This document shows, in pieces, positions 33,775 to 43,432 of a DNA stretch of 64,000 nt. Numbering within the stretch: the first letter of the stretch is position 1; every line of letters starts with the position of its first letter. Below the pieces are notes generated by a model that saw only the letters and a list, made by a program, of their open reading frames with translations, was not told the origin of the DNA and did no database searches. Source of the DNA: JAFLTL01 sp964389525 (GTDB lineage Bacteria > Bacteroidota > Bacteroidia > Bacteroidales > Muribaculaceae); contig CAYMEX010000002.1 in NCBI GenBank assembly GCA_964389525.1, forward strand, positions 124,001 through 188,000. The letters run 5' to 3'. The position numbers and the translations under genes are program-made.

Positions 33775-35652
33775 ATGGATATACGCAAAGACACCGGACA
33801 ATGGCTTCCCACCTCGGTCAAAGAAATGAAAGCACGCGGATGGGACTCGGTCGATGTGGTACTGTTTTCAGGCGACGCCTATGTCGACCACCCCTCGTTT
33901 GGAGCGGCCGTGATAGGCCGCACGCTTGAAGCCGCTGGCTACAAGGTAGCCATTGTGCCGCAGCCCAACTGGCGCGATGATCTCCGCGACTTCCGCAAGT
34001 TCGGTGCTCCACGTCTGTTCTTCGGTGTCAGTGCCGGAGCCATGGACTCCATGGTCAACCACTACACTGCCGCGCGCCGGCTTCGGTCAGACGACGCCTA
34101 CACTCCGGGCGGACGCCACGGTATGCGCCCCGACTACCCCACGATCGTCTATACAAAAATACTGCGCGACCTCTTTCCCGATACACCGATTGTCACAGGA
34201 GGCATAGAGCCGTCGCTGCGCCGCCTCTCGCACTACGACTACTGGCAGGATCGGCTGAGACCGTCGATACTCCTCGACACTCCGGCCAACATACTCATCT
34301 ACGGCATGGGCGAGAAGCCTGTTGTCGAGATCGCGCGCAGGCTTGAAGCCGGCGAGAGCGTAGGAGATCTCACCGACGTGCCACAGACTGCTATACTTCG
34401 CCCGCTCGATGCCGTACCCTCCGGCCCCGATCCGGCCGAAGACATCATACTCAATTCATGGGAAGACGCCCTGCGCGATCCGGCGTTACAGTCGGCCAAC
34501 TTCAAGCACATCGAGCAGCAGAGCAACCGCCTCAACCCCGACACACGCCTTTGGCAGATATACCGCAAGGCAGGGGTCGCCGTTCAGGTCAACCCCATGC
34601 TCCCGGCCATGACACAGGGCGAGATCGACGCTTCATTCGATCTTCCCTACACACGCATGCCCCATCCGCGCTACAACGGCAAGACGATTCCTGCCTACGA
34701 GATGATACGCCACTCTGTCAATCTTCACCGCGGATGCTTCGGAGGATGTGCGTTCTGCACCATTTCGGCGCATCAGGGCAAATTCATCGCATCGCGAAGC
34801 AAAGAGTCGATCCTGCGTGAAGCCAAGGCAGTGACAGCCATGCCCGACTTCAAAGGTTACATATCGGATCTCGGAGGCCCGTCGGCCAACATGTATGCAA
34901 TGGGCGGACGCGACCGATCAATCTGCGCGCGCTGCCTCAGGCCGTCGTGCCTGCATCCCGTGCCGTGCCCCAACCTCAATACCGACCACCGTCCGCTGCT
35001 CGACATCTATCATGCCGTCGACGCGCTCCCAGGTGTGAAAAAATCATTTATCGGCTCCGGCGTGCGCTACGACCTGTCCATGCACCATACAGGCGACCGC
35101 GACATCGACAGCGCCAACCGCCGCTACAACTGCGAGCTTATCGAGCACCACGTGTCAGGACGACTGAAAGTCGCCCCTGAGCACACCGAAGACCACGTGC
35201 TGCGCATCATGCGTAAACCGTCGTTCGACCTGTTCCACCGTTTCCGGGATATTTTCGACGATGTAAACCGGCGTTGCGGGCTGCGACAGCAGATAATTCC
35301 CTATTTCATATCCAGCCATCCAGGTTGCACCGAGACCGACATGGCGCAGCTTGCCGTCAAGACCAAACAGCTTGATTTTCATCTTGAGCAGGTGCAGGAC
35401 TTCACCCCGACACCCATGACGGTCGCCACTGAGATATACTACTCAGGAGTGCACCCCTACACCGGCGAACGCATTTTCACCGCACACACACCCGAAGAAA
35501 AGCTCGCACAGCGGCGATATTTCTTCTGGTACGACCGCAACTGCCGCGCCGACATCGAGCGCGCGCTCAGGCGGCTGCACCGTCCCGATCTCATCAACGC
35601 GCTATTTGCACGCAACGCATCTCCCAGGCGTCCCGATCACAGAAAAGGCTAA
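33775..35652 (+). CDS. YgiQ family radical SAM protein
   Basis: This 625-aa protein carries the radical SAM motif CFGGCAFC at residues 321-328 (Cys321, Cys325, Cys328), preceded by a long N-terminal domain typical of YgiQ (MDIRKDTGQWLPTSVKEM start, SHYDYWQD, GGIEPSLRR). The reaction is unknown. The ATG at 33775 is chosen because the sequence before it has no family resemblance and overlaps the U32 gene in another frame. It starts 5 bases after the U32 gene, and its 3' end overlaps the convergent proA by 4 bases. Confidence 0.92.
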   Translation: MDIRKDTGQWLPTSVKEMKARGWDSVDVVLFSGDAYVDHPSFGAAVIGRTLEAAGYKVAIVPQPNWRDDLRDFRKFGAPRLFFGVSAGAMDSMVNHYTAARRLRSDDAYTPGGRHGMRPDYPTIVYTKILRDLFPDTPIVTGGIEPSLRRLSHYDYWQDRLRPSILLDTPANILIYGMGEKPVVEIARRLEAGESVGDLTDVPQTAILRPLDAVPSGPDPAEDIILNSWEDALRDPALQSANFKHIEQQSNRLNPDTRLWQIYRKAGVAVQVNPMLPAMTQGEIDASFDLPYTRMPHPRYNGKTIPAYEMIRHSVNLHRGCFGGCAFCTISAHQGKFIASRSKESILREAKAVTAMPDFKGYISDLGGPSANMYAMGGRDRSICARCLRPSCLHPVPCPNLNTDHRPLLDIYHAVDALPGVKKSFIGSGVRYDLSMHHTGDRDIDSANRRYNCELIEHHVSGRLKVAPEHTEDHVLRIMRKPSFDLFHRFRDIFDDVNRRCGLRQQIIPYFISSHPGCTETDMAQLAVKTKQLDFHLEQVQDFTPTPMTVATEIYYSGVHPYTGERIFTAHTPEEKLAQRRYFFWYDRNCRADIERALRRLHRPDLINALFARNASPRRPDHRKG

Positions 35653-36899
35653 CGTATCTGTCCGTTTCCGTTAATCAGATAACGGTAGGTGCATATTTCA
35701 CGCAACCCCATCGGGCCTCTCGGACCCAGCTTCTGCGTGCTTATGCCGATTTCGGCTCCCAGCCCGAACTGTGCGCCGTCGGTAAACCCTGTCGACGCAT
35801 TGACATAGACACATGCCGCATCCACCTCTTGCTGAAAATACTCTGCGGCGGCATTGTCCGAGGTGACTATGCACTCGCTGTGTCCCGATCCGTAGCGTGC
35901 GATGTGATCCACAGCCTCCTCGATCGATCCTACCGTGCGTACTCCCATCTTATAGTCCATCCACTCGGTCATATAAGTCGAGGAGTCGGCATGCACAAGC
36001 AGTTCTGACGGATAATGCCCCTCCAGAGCGGCATATGCCTCCTCGTCGGCATGTATCTCCACCCCGCTCTCGGCCAGGCGGCAGCAGAGCCGTGGCAGAT
36101 CGCCGAGACGGTCACGGTGTATGATCAGCGTGTCAAGAGCATTGCATACGCTGACGCGGCGCGTCTTGGCGTTCGTAATGATATCGACCCCCATTTCCGT
36201 GTCGGCCTCACGGTCAAAATACGTGCTCACTACTCCCGCGCCTGTTTCAATCACTGGTATGCGGGCATTGTCGCGTACAAAATCAATCAGCCTTCTGCCT
36301 CCGCGCGGTATGCACACATCAACCTTACCCACAGCATTGAGCAGAGCCGCCGTAGCGTCATGGGTCGACGGCAACAGAGCCACGACATCGCGATTGATAC
36401 CGCAGTCGTCGAGCACGCCATGTATCAGCGACATAATGGCTTCGTTGGAGTTGGCTGCATCAGAGCCCCCCTTGAGCACGCACGCATTGCGACTCCTGAA
36501 ACAGAGAGAAAACACATCGAACGTCACATTAGGCCGTGCCTCATAAATCACACCAATGACACCGAACGGTACTCTCACCCGGCGTATATTCAGTCCGTTA
36601 GGGAGAGTGCGTTCCTCAATAACCTCACCTACAGGCGACGCCAGCGACGCCACATTCCTTATATCCGATGCGATCGAGTCGAGGCGTCCGTCAGTCAGTT
36701 GCAGACGGTCGTAAAGCGGATTATCCTTGCTCATACGGCTTACGTCACGCGCATTTGCCTCAAGCAGAATATCATGCGAGTCATCGACCTTATCAGCCAG
36801 TTTCAGCAGCACACTCCGGCACTCGTCATCCGATATCGAGGCAAGCGACCGCGATGCCCTCTTCACACTGCTGAATATATTTTCCGGTTTCTTATCCAT
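35649..36899 (-). CDS. proA: Gamma-glutamyl phosphate reductase
   Basis: This 416-aa aldehyde-dehydrogenase-fold enzyme reduces glutamyl-5-phosphate to the semialdehyde, the second step of proline synthesis. FGVIGVIYEARPNVTFDV, the nucleotide-binding LKGGSDAANSN, and the catalytic cysteine in RVSVCNALDT are conserved. The C-terminal GPRGPMGLREICTY is a family hallmark. It lies 10 bases downstream of proB on the same strand and forms an operon with it. Confidence 0.95.
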   Translation of the reverse strand: MDKKPENIFSSVKRASRSLASISDDECRSVLLKLADKVDDSHDILLEANARDVSRMSKDNPLYDRLQLTDGRLDSIASDIRNVASLASPVGEVIEERTLPNGLNIRRVRVPFGVIGVIYEARPNVTFDVFSLCFRSRNACVLKGGSDAANSNEAIMSLIHGVLDDCGINRDVVALLPSTHDATAALLNAVGKVDVCIPRGGRRLIDFVRDNARIPVIETGAGVVSTYFDREADTEMGVDIITNAKTRRVSVCNALDTLIIHRDRLGDLPRLCCRLAESGVEIHADEEAYAALEGHYPSELLVHADSSTYMTEWMDYKMGVRTVGSIEEAVDHIARYGSGHSECIVTSDNAAAEYFQQEVDAACVYVNASTGFTDGAQFGLGAEIGISTQKLGPRGPMGLREICTYRYLINGNGQIR

Positions 36900-36909
36900 G
36901 GCAAAGTCT

Positions 36910-37995
36910 TTATTCGATGAACAGGTAATCGTAATGTATCACAGGTCTCTCACCTCTCCGGCCAATCATGGCAATGACATCCGGGCTCCCGAGTGAGGCA
37001 CGTCCGACGCCTATGATATCACCTGCTTCGGTGGTAAGAGTAACGATATCACCCTCCTCCCATTCGCCTTCGGTGCCGGCAATACCCACCGGCAACAGAC
37101 TCACCGCCCTGTCGCTCCGAAGCGCGCAGGCGGCCTTGTCATCGACCTTTATCACTCCTTTCGCGAAACTGCCGCTGTGAGCTATCCAGCGTTTGATGTT
37201 GCTCAGCGACTCCACACGCGGCACAAACACCGTATGCGGCACAGTCTCAGGCGCCTCGATAAGATCCACAAGCACACCCGGACGCTCCCCTTTGGCTATG
37301 ATGACCTTTACCCCTTCCTCCGACAGCTTGCGCGCTATGCCACACTTAGTGCCCATGCCGCCACGGCCGAATCCGCTTTTCGACGCGACCACATTGGCAC
37401 TCACATCCTCGCCGGGAAGCACCTCCATTATGAGTTGCGACGCCGGGTCTGCCGGATTGCCGTCATATATGCCGTCGACATTCGAGAGAATCACAAGTAT
37501 GTCGGCATCCATCATTGCTGCTATGAGTCCCGAAAGTTCATCGTTATCGGTAAACATCAGTTCGGTGAGACTTGCCGTATCATTTTCATTGACAATCGGT
37601 ATTACACCGTTCTCAAGCATTGTCTGCATGCACGATCGCTGGTTGAGATACGATGTGCGCGATGAGAAATTCTCTTTCTGCGTTAGCACCTGCCCCACCA
37701 CATAACCATATTCGCCGAAAAGAGAGTTATATAGGTTTATAAGCCTTATCTGTCCGATCGACGAGAACAGCTGACGCTGCGCCACAGCGTCAAGCGTGCG
37801 TGCCGGAGTCAGAGCACCGCGGCCACAGGCCACCGCACCGCTCGACACGAGTATCACCTCATGACCCGATTTTTTCAGACCGGCTATCTGGTCGACAAGC
37901 GACGACATATTCGTCACATTCGATTTGCCGTCGTTGCGTGTAAGCACATTGCTGCCGACCTTTACAACTATACGTAGTTTCGTAACGCTTTTCAT
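36910..37995 (-). CDS. proB: Glutamate 5-kinase
   Basis: This 361-aa enzyme phosphorylates glutamate in the first, feedback-controlled step of proline synthesis. The amino-acid kinase domain shows VVKVGSNVLTRNDG, VSSGAVACGR, NENDTASLTE and a GFGRGGMGTKC nucleotide loop. The last 75 or so residues form a PUA-like domain, as in E. coli ProB. ATG 37995 (MKSVTKLRIVVKVGS) is chosen over the frame start 11 codons upstream because it fits the family. A promoter lies about 100 bases upstream. Confidence 0.95.
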   Translation of the reverse strand: MKSVTKLRIVVKVGSNVLTRNDGKSNVTNMSSLVDQIAGLKKSGHEVILVSSGAVACGRGALTPARTLDAVAQRQLFSSIGQIRLINLYNSLFGEYGYVVGQVLTQKENFSSRTSYLNQRSCMQTMLENGVIPIVNENDTASLTELMFTDNDELSGLIAAMMDADILVILSNVDGIYDGNPADPASQLIMEVLPGEDVSANVVASKSGFGRGGMGTKCGIARKLSEEGVKVIIAKGERPGVLVDLIEAPETVPHTVFVPRVESLSNIKRWIAHSGSFAKGVIKVDDKAACALRSDRAVSLLPVGIAGTEGEWEEGDIVTLTTEAGDIIGVGRASLGSPDVIAMIGRRGERPVIHYDYLFIE

Positions 37996-38093
37996 AACTG
38001 ACCGCAGAGCTACACACCTGTAGCTCACATGATAAGATGTTTACAATTTCATTGACCGTCGGTCGGGAATGCGACCGCATACACCCGACAAAA

Positions 38094-38126
38094 CAAATGT
38101 AACAATAAATGCCGGATGACAGACAA
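38094..38126 (-). promoter_or_regulatory. Promoter of proBA
   Basis: On the minus strand TACATTTG (38094-38101) matches the -7 consensus. A TTG (38124-38126) lies 22 bases upstream, slightly more than usual. Transcription would start near 38087, giving a 90-base leader. Confidence 0.55.
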
Positions 38127-38209
38127 TATCGCATTGATTTTCTTCATACATACCGAAAAATGATTAGTGCAGCATCAGGCTGGCATGTTAAAATCACTAC
38201 TTTTCAGTA

Positions 38210-38240
38210 TTGACCCCGCCGATGTGTCGCTATATCTTTG
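38210..38240 (+). promoter_or_regulatory. Promoter of a short terminated transcript
   Basis: TTG at 38210-38212, 20 bases, TATCTTTG at 38233-38240. The predicted start is near 38247. Confidence 0.65.
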
Positions 38241-38246
38241 CAACAT

Positions 38247-38349
38247 GAACGAATGAACTACTCTATTAGGGTTGCCAACCCTCCTTGCAAGAGTCTGAAT
38301 TTAGGTTTTAGGTTACAAGATGGTCTCCGTGACGGAGATCATCTTTTTT
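38247..38349 (+). ncRNA. Candidate small RNA or leader, about 100 nt
   Basis: A good promoter drives about 100 bases that contain an AGGGTT/AACCCT hairpin (near 38267-38281) and end in a strong terminator at 38319-38349. No open frame longer than three codons from a start is visible (ATG AAC GAA TGA). The transcript would end about 100 bases before the 61-aa gene upstream of dxs. It could be a free small RNA or an attenuator for the dxs operon; the sequence does not decide. Confidence 0.5.
38319..38349 (+). terminator. Strong intrinsic terminator
   Basis: GATGGTCTCCG pairs with CGGAGATCATC around a 3-base loop (11 bp, one G-T), followed by TTTTTT. Confidence 0.88.
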
Positions 38350-38366
38350 CTTATAAAAAATATTGT

Positions 38367-38374
38367 TATTTTTG
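38367..38374 (+). promoter_or_regulatory. Possible -7 box for the small membrane gene and dxs
   Basis: TATTTTTG, 73 bases before the ATG of the 61-aa gene, matches TAnnTTTG. No clear -33 box is seen; a T run lies in its place. Confidence 0.5.
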
Positions 38375-38446
38375 CAATGTGTGGTGCAATGGACACACCC
38401 CTGCAAACGACAGCCAAGACACTATCTCACCAGCTTTTAACAGGCC

Positions 38447-38632
38447 ATGACAACTCCGCATATCATCAGACTTTGCTTCATAGCGGCTCTATGGATTGCG
38501 ATCAGCGTGCTGCTGATTGTATCGTCGGTTAAAATCACACTCTACACCATCTTCGTGATTGTAGCTTCAGGCATCGTTGTGTTTGTTCCACTTTACAAGA
38601 AATATCGCCGCGATGGATCAGCAGATAAATAA
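38447..38632 (+). CDS. Small two-segment membrane protein upstream of dxs
   Basis: This 61-aa protein (MTTPHIIRLCFIAALWIAIS start) has two hydrophobic stretches, about residues 7-27 and 30-50, and a basic tail KKYRRDGSADK. I do not recognise the family. Its last 20 bases overlap the start of dxs in another frame, which suggests translational coupling. A possible promoter lies upstream. The clear hydrophobic pattern and tight overlap argue for a real gene; the function is unknown. Confidence 0.6.
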   Translation: MTTPHIIRLCFIAALWIAISVLLIVSSVKITLYTIFVIVASGIVVFVPLYKKYRRDGSADK

Positions 38633-40541
38633 AAATACATATCCGCTCCTCTCCTCTATTGACTCCCCGGCCGACCTGCGGCGACTGCCACAGGCACGAC
38701 TGAAAAATCTCTGTGAAGAAATACGTAGATTTCTTATCGAGACTTTGGCCGAGAATCCCGGACACTTTGCCTCGAGCATGGGAGCTGTCGAGCTTACGGT
38801 CGCACTCCATTACGTATTCGACACACCCTACGACCGCATTGTGTGGGATGTAGGCCACCAGGCCTACGGCCACAAACTCATCACAGGCCGCCGCGACAGA
38901 TTCCACACCAACCGTAAGCTCGGAGGCATAAGCGGTTTCCCATCGCCGGCCGAGAGCCCATACGACACATTCATTGCCGGACACGCATCCAACTCGATAT
39001 CGGCGGCGCTCGGCATGGCTGTAGCCACACAGCTCAACGACGACAACCCCGACCGCAACGTCATCGCCGTGATAGGCGACGCATCTATTTCGGGCGGACT
39101 TGCCTTCGAGGGACTCAACAACGCGGCAAACACCCCCAACAACCTCATCATTGTCCTGAACGACAACAACATGTCGATCGACACAAATGTCGGTTCACTG
39201 CACCGTTATTTAGGCAAGATACACACCTCAAAGGTCTACAACACATTCCGTTACAAGAGTTTCGCCTATCTGAAGAAAATAGGGCTGCTCAACGACAGGC
39301 GCAAAGATTTTATCCTGCGGTTCAACAACAGCATAAAATCGCTTGTCGGAAGACGGCAGAATATTTTTGAAGGACTGAATATAAGATATTTCGGACCGCT
39401 CGACGGCCACGACATAGACATGCTCGTCGATGCGTTCAGAGACATACGCGATCTGCGAGGCCCGCGCATCATACATCTGCGCACAATCAAGGGCAAAGGC
39501 ATGCCGATGGCCGAGAAAGACCCGTCGTCGTGGCATGCGCCCGGAAAATTCGATCCCGTGTCGGGCGAACGCATACCATCAGGCAATCCGGGCGACGCAC
39601 CGAGATTTCAGGATGTTTTCGGCGAGACACTGCTCGAACTCGCCCGCGAAAACAACAGGATAACAGGCATCACCGCAGCCATGTCGTCGGGCACCTCGAT
39701 GTCGGTGATGCAGAAAGCCATGCCCGACCGAGTGTTCGACGTAGGCATCTCAGAGGGGCATGCCGTCACCTTTGCCGCCGGTCTCGCCAAAGAAGGACAG
39801 ATACCGTTTGTGGCGATATACTCATCGTTCCTGCAGAGAGCCTACGACCAGATCATACACGACGTGGCCATACAGAAACTCAAAGTCGTTTTCTGCATCG
39901 ACCGAGCCGGACTCGTCGGAGAAGACGGAGTCACACATCACGGAGCATTTGATCTGGCCTACATGCGCACTGTGCCGGGAATGACCGTAGCGGCACCGCG
40001 CGACGAGCACGCTCTGCGCAATATGATGTACACAGCTCAGCTACCCGACGCCGTCGACGGACCAATAGCAATAAGATACCCGCGCGGTAACGGGTCGCTC
40101 ACCGACTGGCGCAACGACATGCGCCGCATCGAGATCGGACGCGGCGAAAAGCTGCGCGACGGCAATCATGTCACCGTCATAACGATAGGCACGATAGCCG
40201 CTCAGGTCGGCAAAGCAATTGACCTCGCCGCCTCAGAGGCCGGCATAAGCGCCGCACACTACGACGCAATATTCCTCAAGCCGCTCGATGCGGAGATGAT
40301 GCGCGAGATAGCAGCCAAAGGACTGCCGATAGTGACCGTCGAAGACGCTTCAGTCAACGGAGGCCTCGGATCGGCCGTAGCCGAATGGCTGTCCGACAAC
40401 GACATACACCTGCACGTGACACGGCTCGGACTTCCGGCCGAACAGTTTGTACAGCACGGCACAATACCGCAGCTTCAGGCTATTTGCGGCATTGACCCGG
40501 AGGCCATATCCCAAGCAATTATCAAAGCTGCAAAAGCATGA
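38613..40541 (+). CDS. dxs: 1-deoxy-D-xylulose-5-phosphate synthase
   Basis: This 642-aa thiamine-diphosphate enzyme makes DXP from pyruvate and glyceraldehyde phosphate at the entry to the MEP isoprenoid pathway. The cofactor motif GDASISGGLAFEGLNN, IVWDVGHQAYGHK near the N-terminus and the DRAGLVGEDGVTHHGAFD segment of the second domain are all conserved. The ATG at 38613 (MDQQINKNTYPLL) is chosen over the frame start 12 codons earlier as it fits the family. The stop overlaps the trkA ATG by 4 bases. Confidence 0.96.
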   Translation: MDQQINKNTYPLLSSIDSPADLRRLPQARLKNLCEEIRRFLIETLAENPGHFASSMGAVELTVALHYVFDTPYDRIVWDVGHQAYGHKLITGRRDRFHTNRKLGGISGFPSPAESPYDTFIAGHASNSISAALGMAVATQLNDDNPDRNVIAVIGDASISGGLAFEGLNNAANTPNNLIIVLNDNNMSIDTNVGSLHRYLGKIHTSKVYNTFRYKSFAYLKKIGLLNDRRKDFILRFNNSIKSLVGRRQNIFEGLNIRYFGPLDGHDIDMLVDAFRDIRDLRGPRIIHLRTIKGKGMPMAEKDPSSWHAPGKFDPVSGERIPSGNPGDAPRFQDVFGETLLELARENNRITGITAAMSSGTSMSVMQKAMPDRVFDVGISEGHAVTFAAGLAKEGQIPFVAIYSSFLQRAYDQIIHDVAIQKLKVVFCIDRAGLVGEDGVTHHGAFDLAYMRTVPGMTVAAPRDEHALRNMMYTAQLPDAVDGPIAIRYPRGNGSLTDWRNDMRRIEIGRGEKLRDGNHVTVITIGTIAAQVGKAIDLAASEAGISAAHYDAIFLKPLDAEMMREIAAKGLPIVTVEDASVNGGLGSAVAEWLSDNDIHLHVTRLGLPAEQFVQHGTIPQLQAICGIDPEAISQAIIKAAKA

Positions 40542-41875
40542 GGATTGTCATTGTCGGCGCCGGTGATGTCGGCACACATCTTGCCAAGCTCCTCTCAATC
40601 GAAGATCAGGAAATAACGCTGGTCGACGCCAACCGCGACAAGCTCGGTGTGCTCGATGCCAACTACAACCTTATGACACTGGTCGGAGCGCCGACATCGA
40701 TCAAGACACTTCAGGCTGCGGCTGCCGGTAAATCCGACCTGTTTATTGCCGTCACACCGTTTGAGTCGACCAACATCACGGCATGCGCCATGGCAAACTG
40801 GCTCGGTGCCAAGTCAACCGTCGCACGCATCGACAACTATGAGTTTATGACCGAAAAACCGACCGAGTTTTTCAGAACAATAGGCGTCGATCACACTATC
40901 TACCCGGAGTTTCTTGCAGCCGAAGAGATACTTACGGCATTACGGCACTCATGGGCACGACACTGGTTTGAACTCCATAGCGGAGAAATCATACTCGTGG
41001 GAGTAAAAGTTCACTCCGAAGCGAGAATCATCGGACAGAAACTCAAGGATCTCACACGCGACAACCATAATTTTCACGTATCGGCCATACGCCGCCGACA
41101 TGAGACCATCATACCGCGAGGCGACGACACGATACTCGAAAACGACATAGTGTATTTCACGACAACGCGCCAGCACATCGACGACATACGTGACCTGTGC
41201 GGCAAAGTGCAGTACAAGGTACGACGTGTCACGATCATGGGAGGATCGCGCATCGCCATCAGGCTCATCGCGCTCGCAGGAAACGAATATCGGTTCAAGA
41301 TCATCGAGAACGACCAGGCACGCTGCCACTATCTCGCCGAGACACTGCCCGACGGCGTCGAGATCATTCACGGCGACGCCCGCGACAACGATGTCCTGTC
41401 AGAAGCCGACATTAGCCACTCCGACGCTTTTGTGGCATTGAGCGACAGCTCCGAGGCAAATATACTCGCCTGCCTTACGGCAAAAGAGTTCGGCGTAAAC
41501 AAGTCGGTGGCCGAAGTCGAGAATCTGCAGTTTGTAGGAGAGGCCGAGGCGCTGAATATCGGCACCGTCATAAACAAGAAACTCCTTGCATCAGCCAAGA
41601 TCTTCCAGCTGCTTCTCGATGTCGACGGCTCGACAAGCCGTTGTCTGGCTCTCACCGACGCCGAGGTTGCACAGATCGAGGCACGCCCGGGATCAAGAAT
41701 CACATCCGCTCCGATAAAAGACCTGCGGCTGAGCCGGGAAATGACACTTGCCGGAATCATACGCAACGACAAAGGCATGCTTGTGAGCGGAAACACCGTG
41801 ATACAGCCCGGTGACCAGGTCGTAGTATTCTGTCTCGGTGGATCGCTCCACGAAATCGAACGACTTTTTACGTGA
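40538..41875 (+). CDS. trkA: Trk potassium uptake regulator TrkA
   Basis: This 445-aa peripheral protein has two RCK modules, each a Rossmann fold with a nucleotide loop (MRIVIVGAGDVGTHLAKLL at the start; TIMGGSRIAIRLI near residue 230) and a following TrkA-C domain. It binds NAD(H)/ATP and gates the TrkH channel. Its ATG overlaps the dxs stop by 4 bases and its stop overlaps the trkH GTG by 4 bases, so the three genes form one coupled operon. Confidence 0.95.
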   Translation: MRIVIVGAGDVGTHLAKLLSIEDQEITLVDANRDKLGVLDANYNLMTLVGAPTSIKTLQAAAAGKSDLFIAVTPFESTNITACAMANWLGAKSTVARIDNYEFMTEKPTEFFRTIGVDHTIYPEFLAAEEILTALRHSWARHWFELHSGEIILVGVKVHSEARIIGQKLKDLTRDNHNFHVSAIRRRHETIIPRGDDTILENDIVYFTTTRQHIDDIRDLCGKVQYKVRRVTIMGGSRIAIRLIALAGNEYRFKIIENDQARCHYLAETLPDGVEIIHGDARDNDVLSEADISHSDAFVALSDSSEANILACLTAKEFGVNKSVAEVENLQFVGEAEALNIGTVINKKLLASAKIFQLLLDVDGSTSRCLALTDAEVAQIEARPGSRITSAPIKDLRLSREMTLAGIIRNDKGMLVSGNTVIQPGDQVVVFCLGGSLHEIERLFT

Positions 41876-43335
41876 GACATCTGCACATCCATAAGACCGA
41901 ACTGATCAATTTTCCCGTTCTCCTCAAAGTAGTAGGATGGCTCCTCATCATTGAGTCGCTTTTTCTCGTCATTCCGTTTTTCACATCACTCATCTACGGC
42001 GAGCAGGACGCGATACCATTCATCGGGTCGGCTGCCGTGACGGCCATAACAGGCATCCTTCTCAACCACTGCATCAATCCCCGCAACAAGTCGCTGCGCA
42101 AACGCGAGAGCATACTTGTCACCTCGCTCACATGGATCGTGTTCTCCATCTTCGGCATGCTGCCATTAATTTTCGGATCGCCGCGCATGTCTGTCAGCGA
42201 CGGATTCTTCGAGGCAATGTCGGGTTTCACCACTACAGGTGTATCGATTATCTCCGACCCGTCGACACTATCCCACGGCATACTCATATGGCGAAGCATG
42301 CTTCAGTGGATCGGGGGTCTCGGCATCATACTGTTCACACTTGCGGTCATACCGATGCTCAACTCTGCCGGAGGCGTACACCTCTACAACACCGAAGTCA
42401 CAGGCATCACACACGACAAGCTCACACCGCGCATCAGCTCCACCGCCAAGCGTCTGTGGGGAATATATCTCATTCTCACGCTTGTGCTTACCCTACTGCT
42501 GTGGCTTGGCCCAATGGATCTGTTTGACAGTGTGTGCCACTCGTTGTCTACAGTGTCGACCGGAGGCTTCTCTACAAGGTCAGAGAGCATAGGCGCCTGG
42601 GACTCAACCTACATAACGGCAGTCATAACGATATTCATGTTTATCGGAGGCGTCAACTTCACGCTTATGATCAAGGCACTTTCAGGATCGTGGAGAATGC
42701 TCACCGGAAACGAGATTTTCAGGCTCTACTGCAAAGTGATAGTTATAGCCACACTGTTATTTGCAGTAATGATCACGCTGTACACATCGTCAACCGACTA
42801 CATTGCGACAGCGGTCGACGCACTGTTTCAGGTAGTCTCAACTATCACATCTACCGGATATTCAGCAAGCGACTACACCGCATGGGGACCCGGCTGCATG
42901 ATGATGCTGCTGCTTCTGATGTTTGTAGGCGGATGCGCCGGATCGACATCAGGCGGCGCGAAACTCGACCGCACGTTGACTGTCAGCCGATTTCTCCACA
43001 ACGAGATATACCGCTTCATCCACCCCAACGTGATCAAAGGCGTGTCGATTTCCGGACGCACACTGCCTGGCGAAATAATCAATAAGACCGTTGCATTCAT
43101 CCTGATTTATACCGGGATAATTGTAGCCGGGTCTCTTGCGCTCTCTGCGCTCGGACTTCCATATATGGACGCGTTCTACTCATCCATTTCCTGCACCGGA
43201 AACACTGGCCTCGGAGGTGAATACCTTACAGTACCCGAGGCCGGGAAGTGGATTCTTTCATTTCTAATGCTTACCGGGCGTCTTGAAATTTACTCTGTAA
43301 TAGTACTGTTTTCAAAGTCGTTCTGGAAATTATGA
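41872..43335 (+). CDS. trkH: Trk potassium uptake membrane protein TrkH
   Basis: This 487-aa protein of the inner membrane has the repeated M1-P-M2 channel units of the Trk/Ktr family; selectivity-filter-like segments MSGFTTTGVS, STVSTGGFSTRS, TITSTGYSASD and SCTGNTGLGG are all visible. Together with TrkA it takes up potassium. The start is GTG overlapping the trkA TGA (GTGA). Full length. Confidence 0.95.
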   Translation: MRHLHIHKTELINFPVLLKVVGWLLIIESLFLVIPFFTSLIYGEQDAIPFIGSAAVTAITGILLNHCINPRNKSLRKRESILVTSLTWIVFSIFGMLPLIFGSPRMSVSDGFFEAMSGFTTTGVSIISDPSTLSHGILIWRSMLQWIGGLGIILFTLAVIPMLNSAGGVHLYNTEVTGITHDKLTPRISSTAKRLWGIYLILTLVLTLLLWLGPMDLFDSVCHSLSTVSTGGFSTRSESIGAWDSTYITAVITIFMFIGGVNFTLMIKALSGSWRMLTGNEIFRLYCKVIVIATLLFAVMITLYTSSTDYIATAVDALFQVVSTITSTGYSASDYTAWGPGCMMMLLLLMFVGGCAGSTSGGAKLDRTLTVSRFLHNEIYRFIHPNVIKGVSISGRTLPGEIINKTVAFILIYTGIIVAGSLALSALGLPYMDAFYSSISCTGNTGLGGEYLTVPEAGKWILSFLMLTGRLEIYSVIVLFSKSFWKL

Positions 43336-43432
43336 CACTACAATGAAACTTTCATGAAGACAATCGCGTCATATATGCCAGTTTGACACGAGATATGCGA
43401 TACATCCAAATCACCGGTCTAATCACCTCGCA

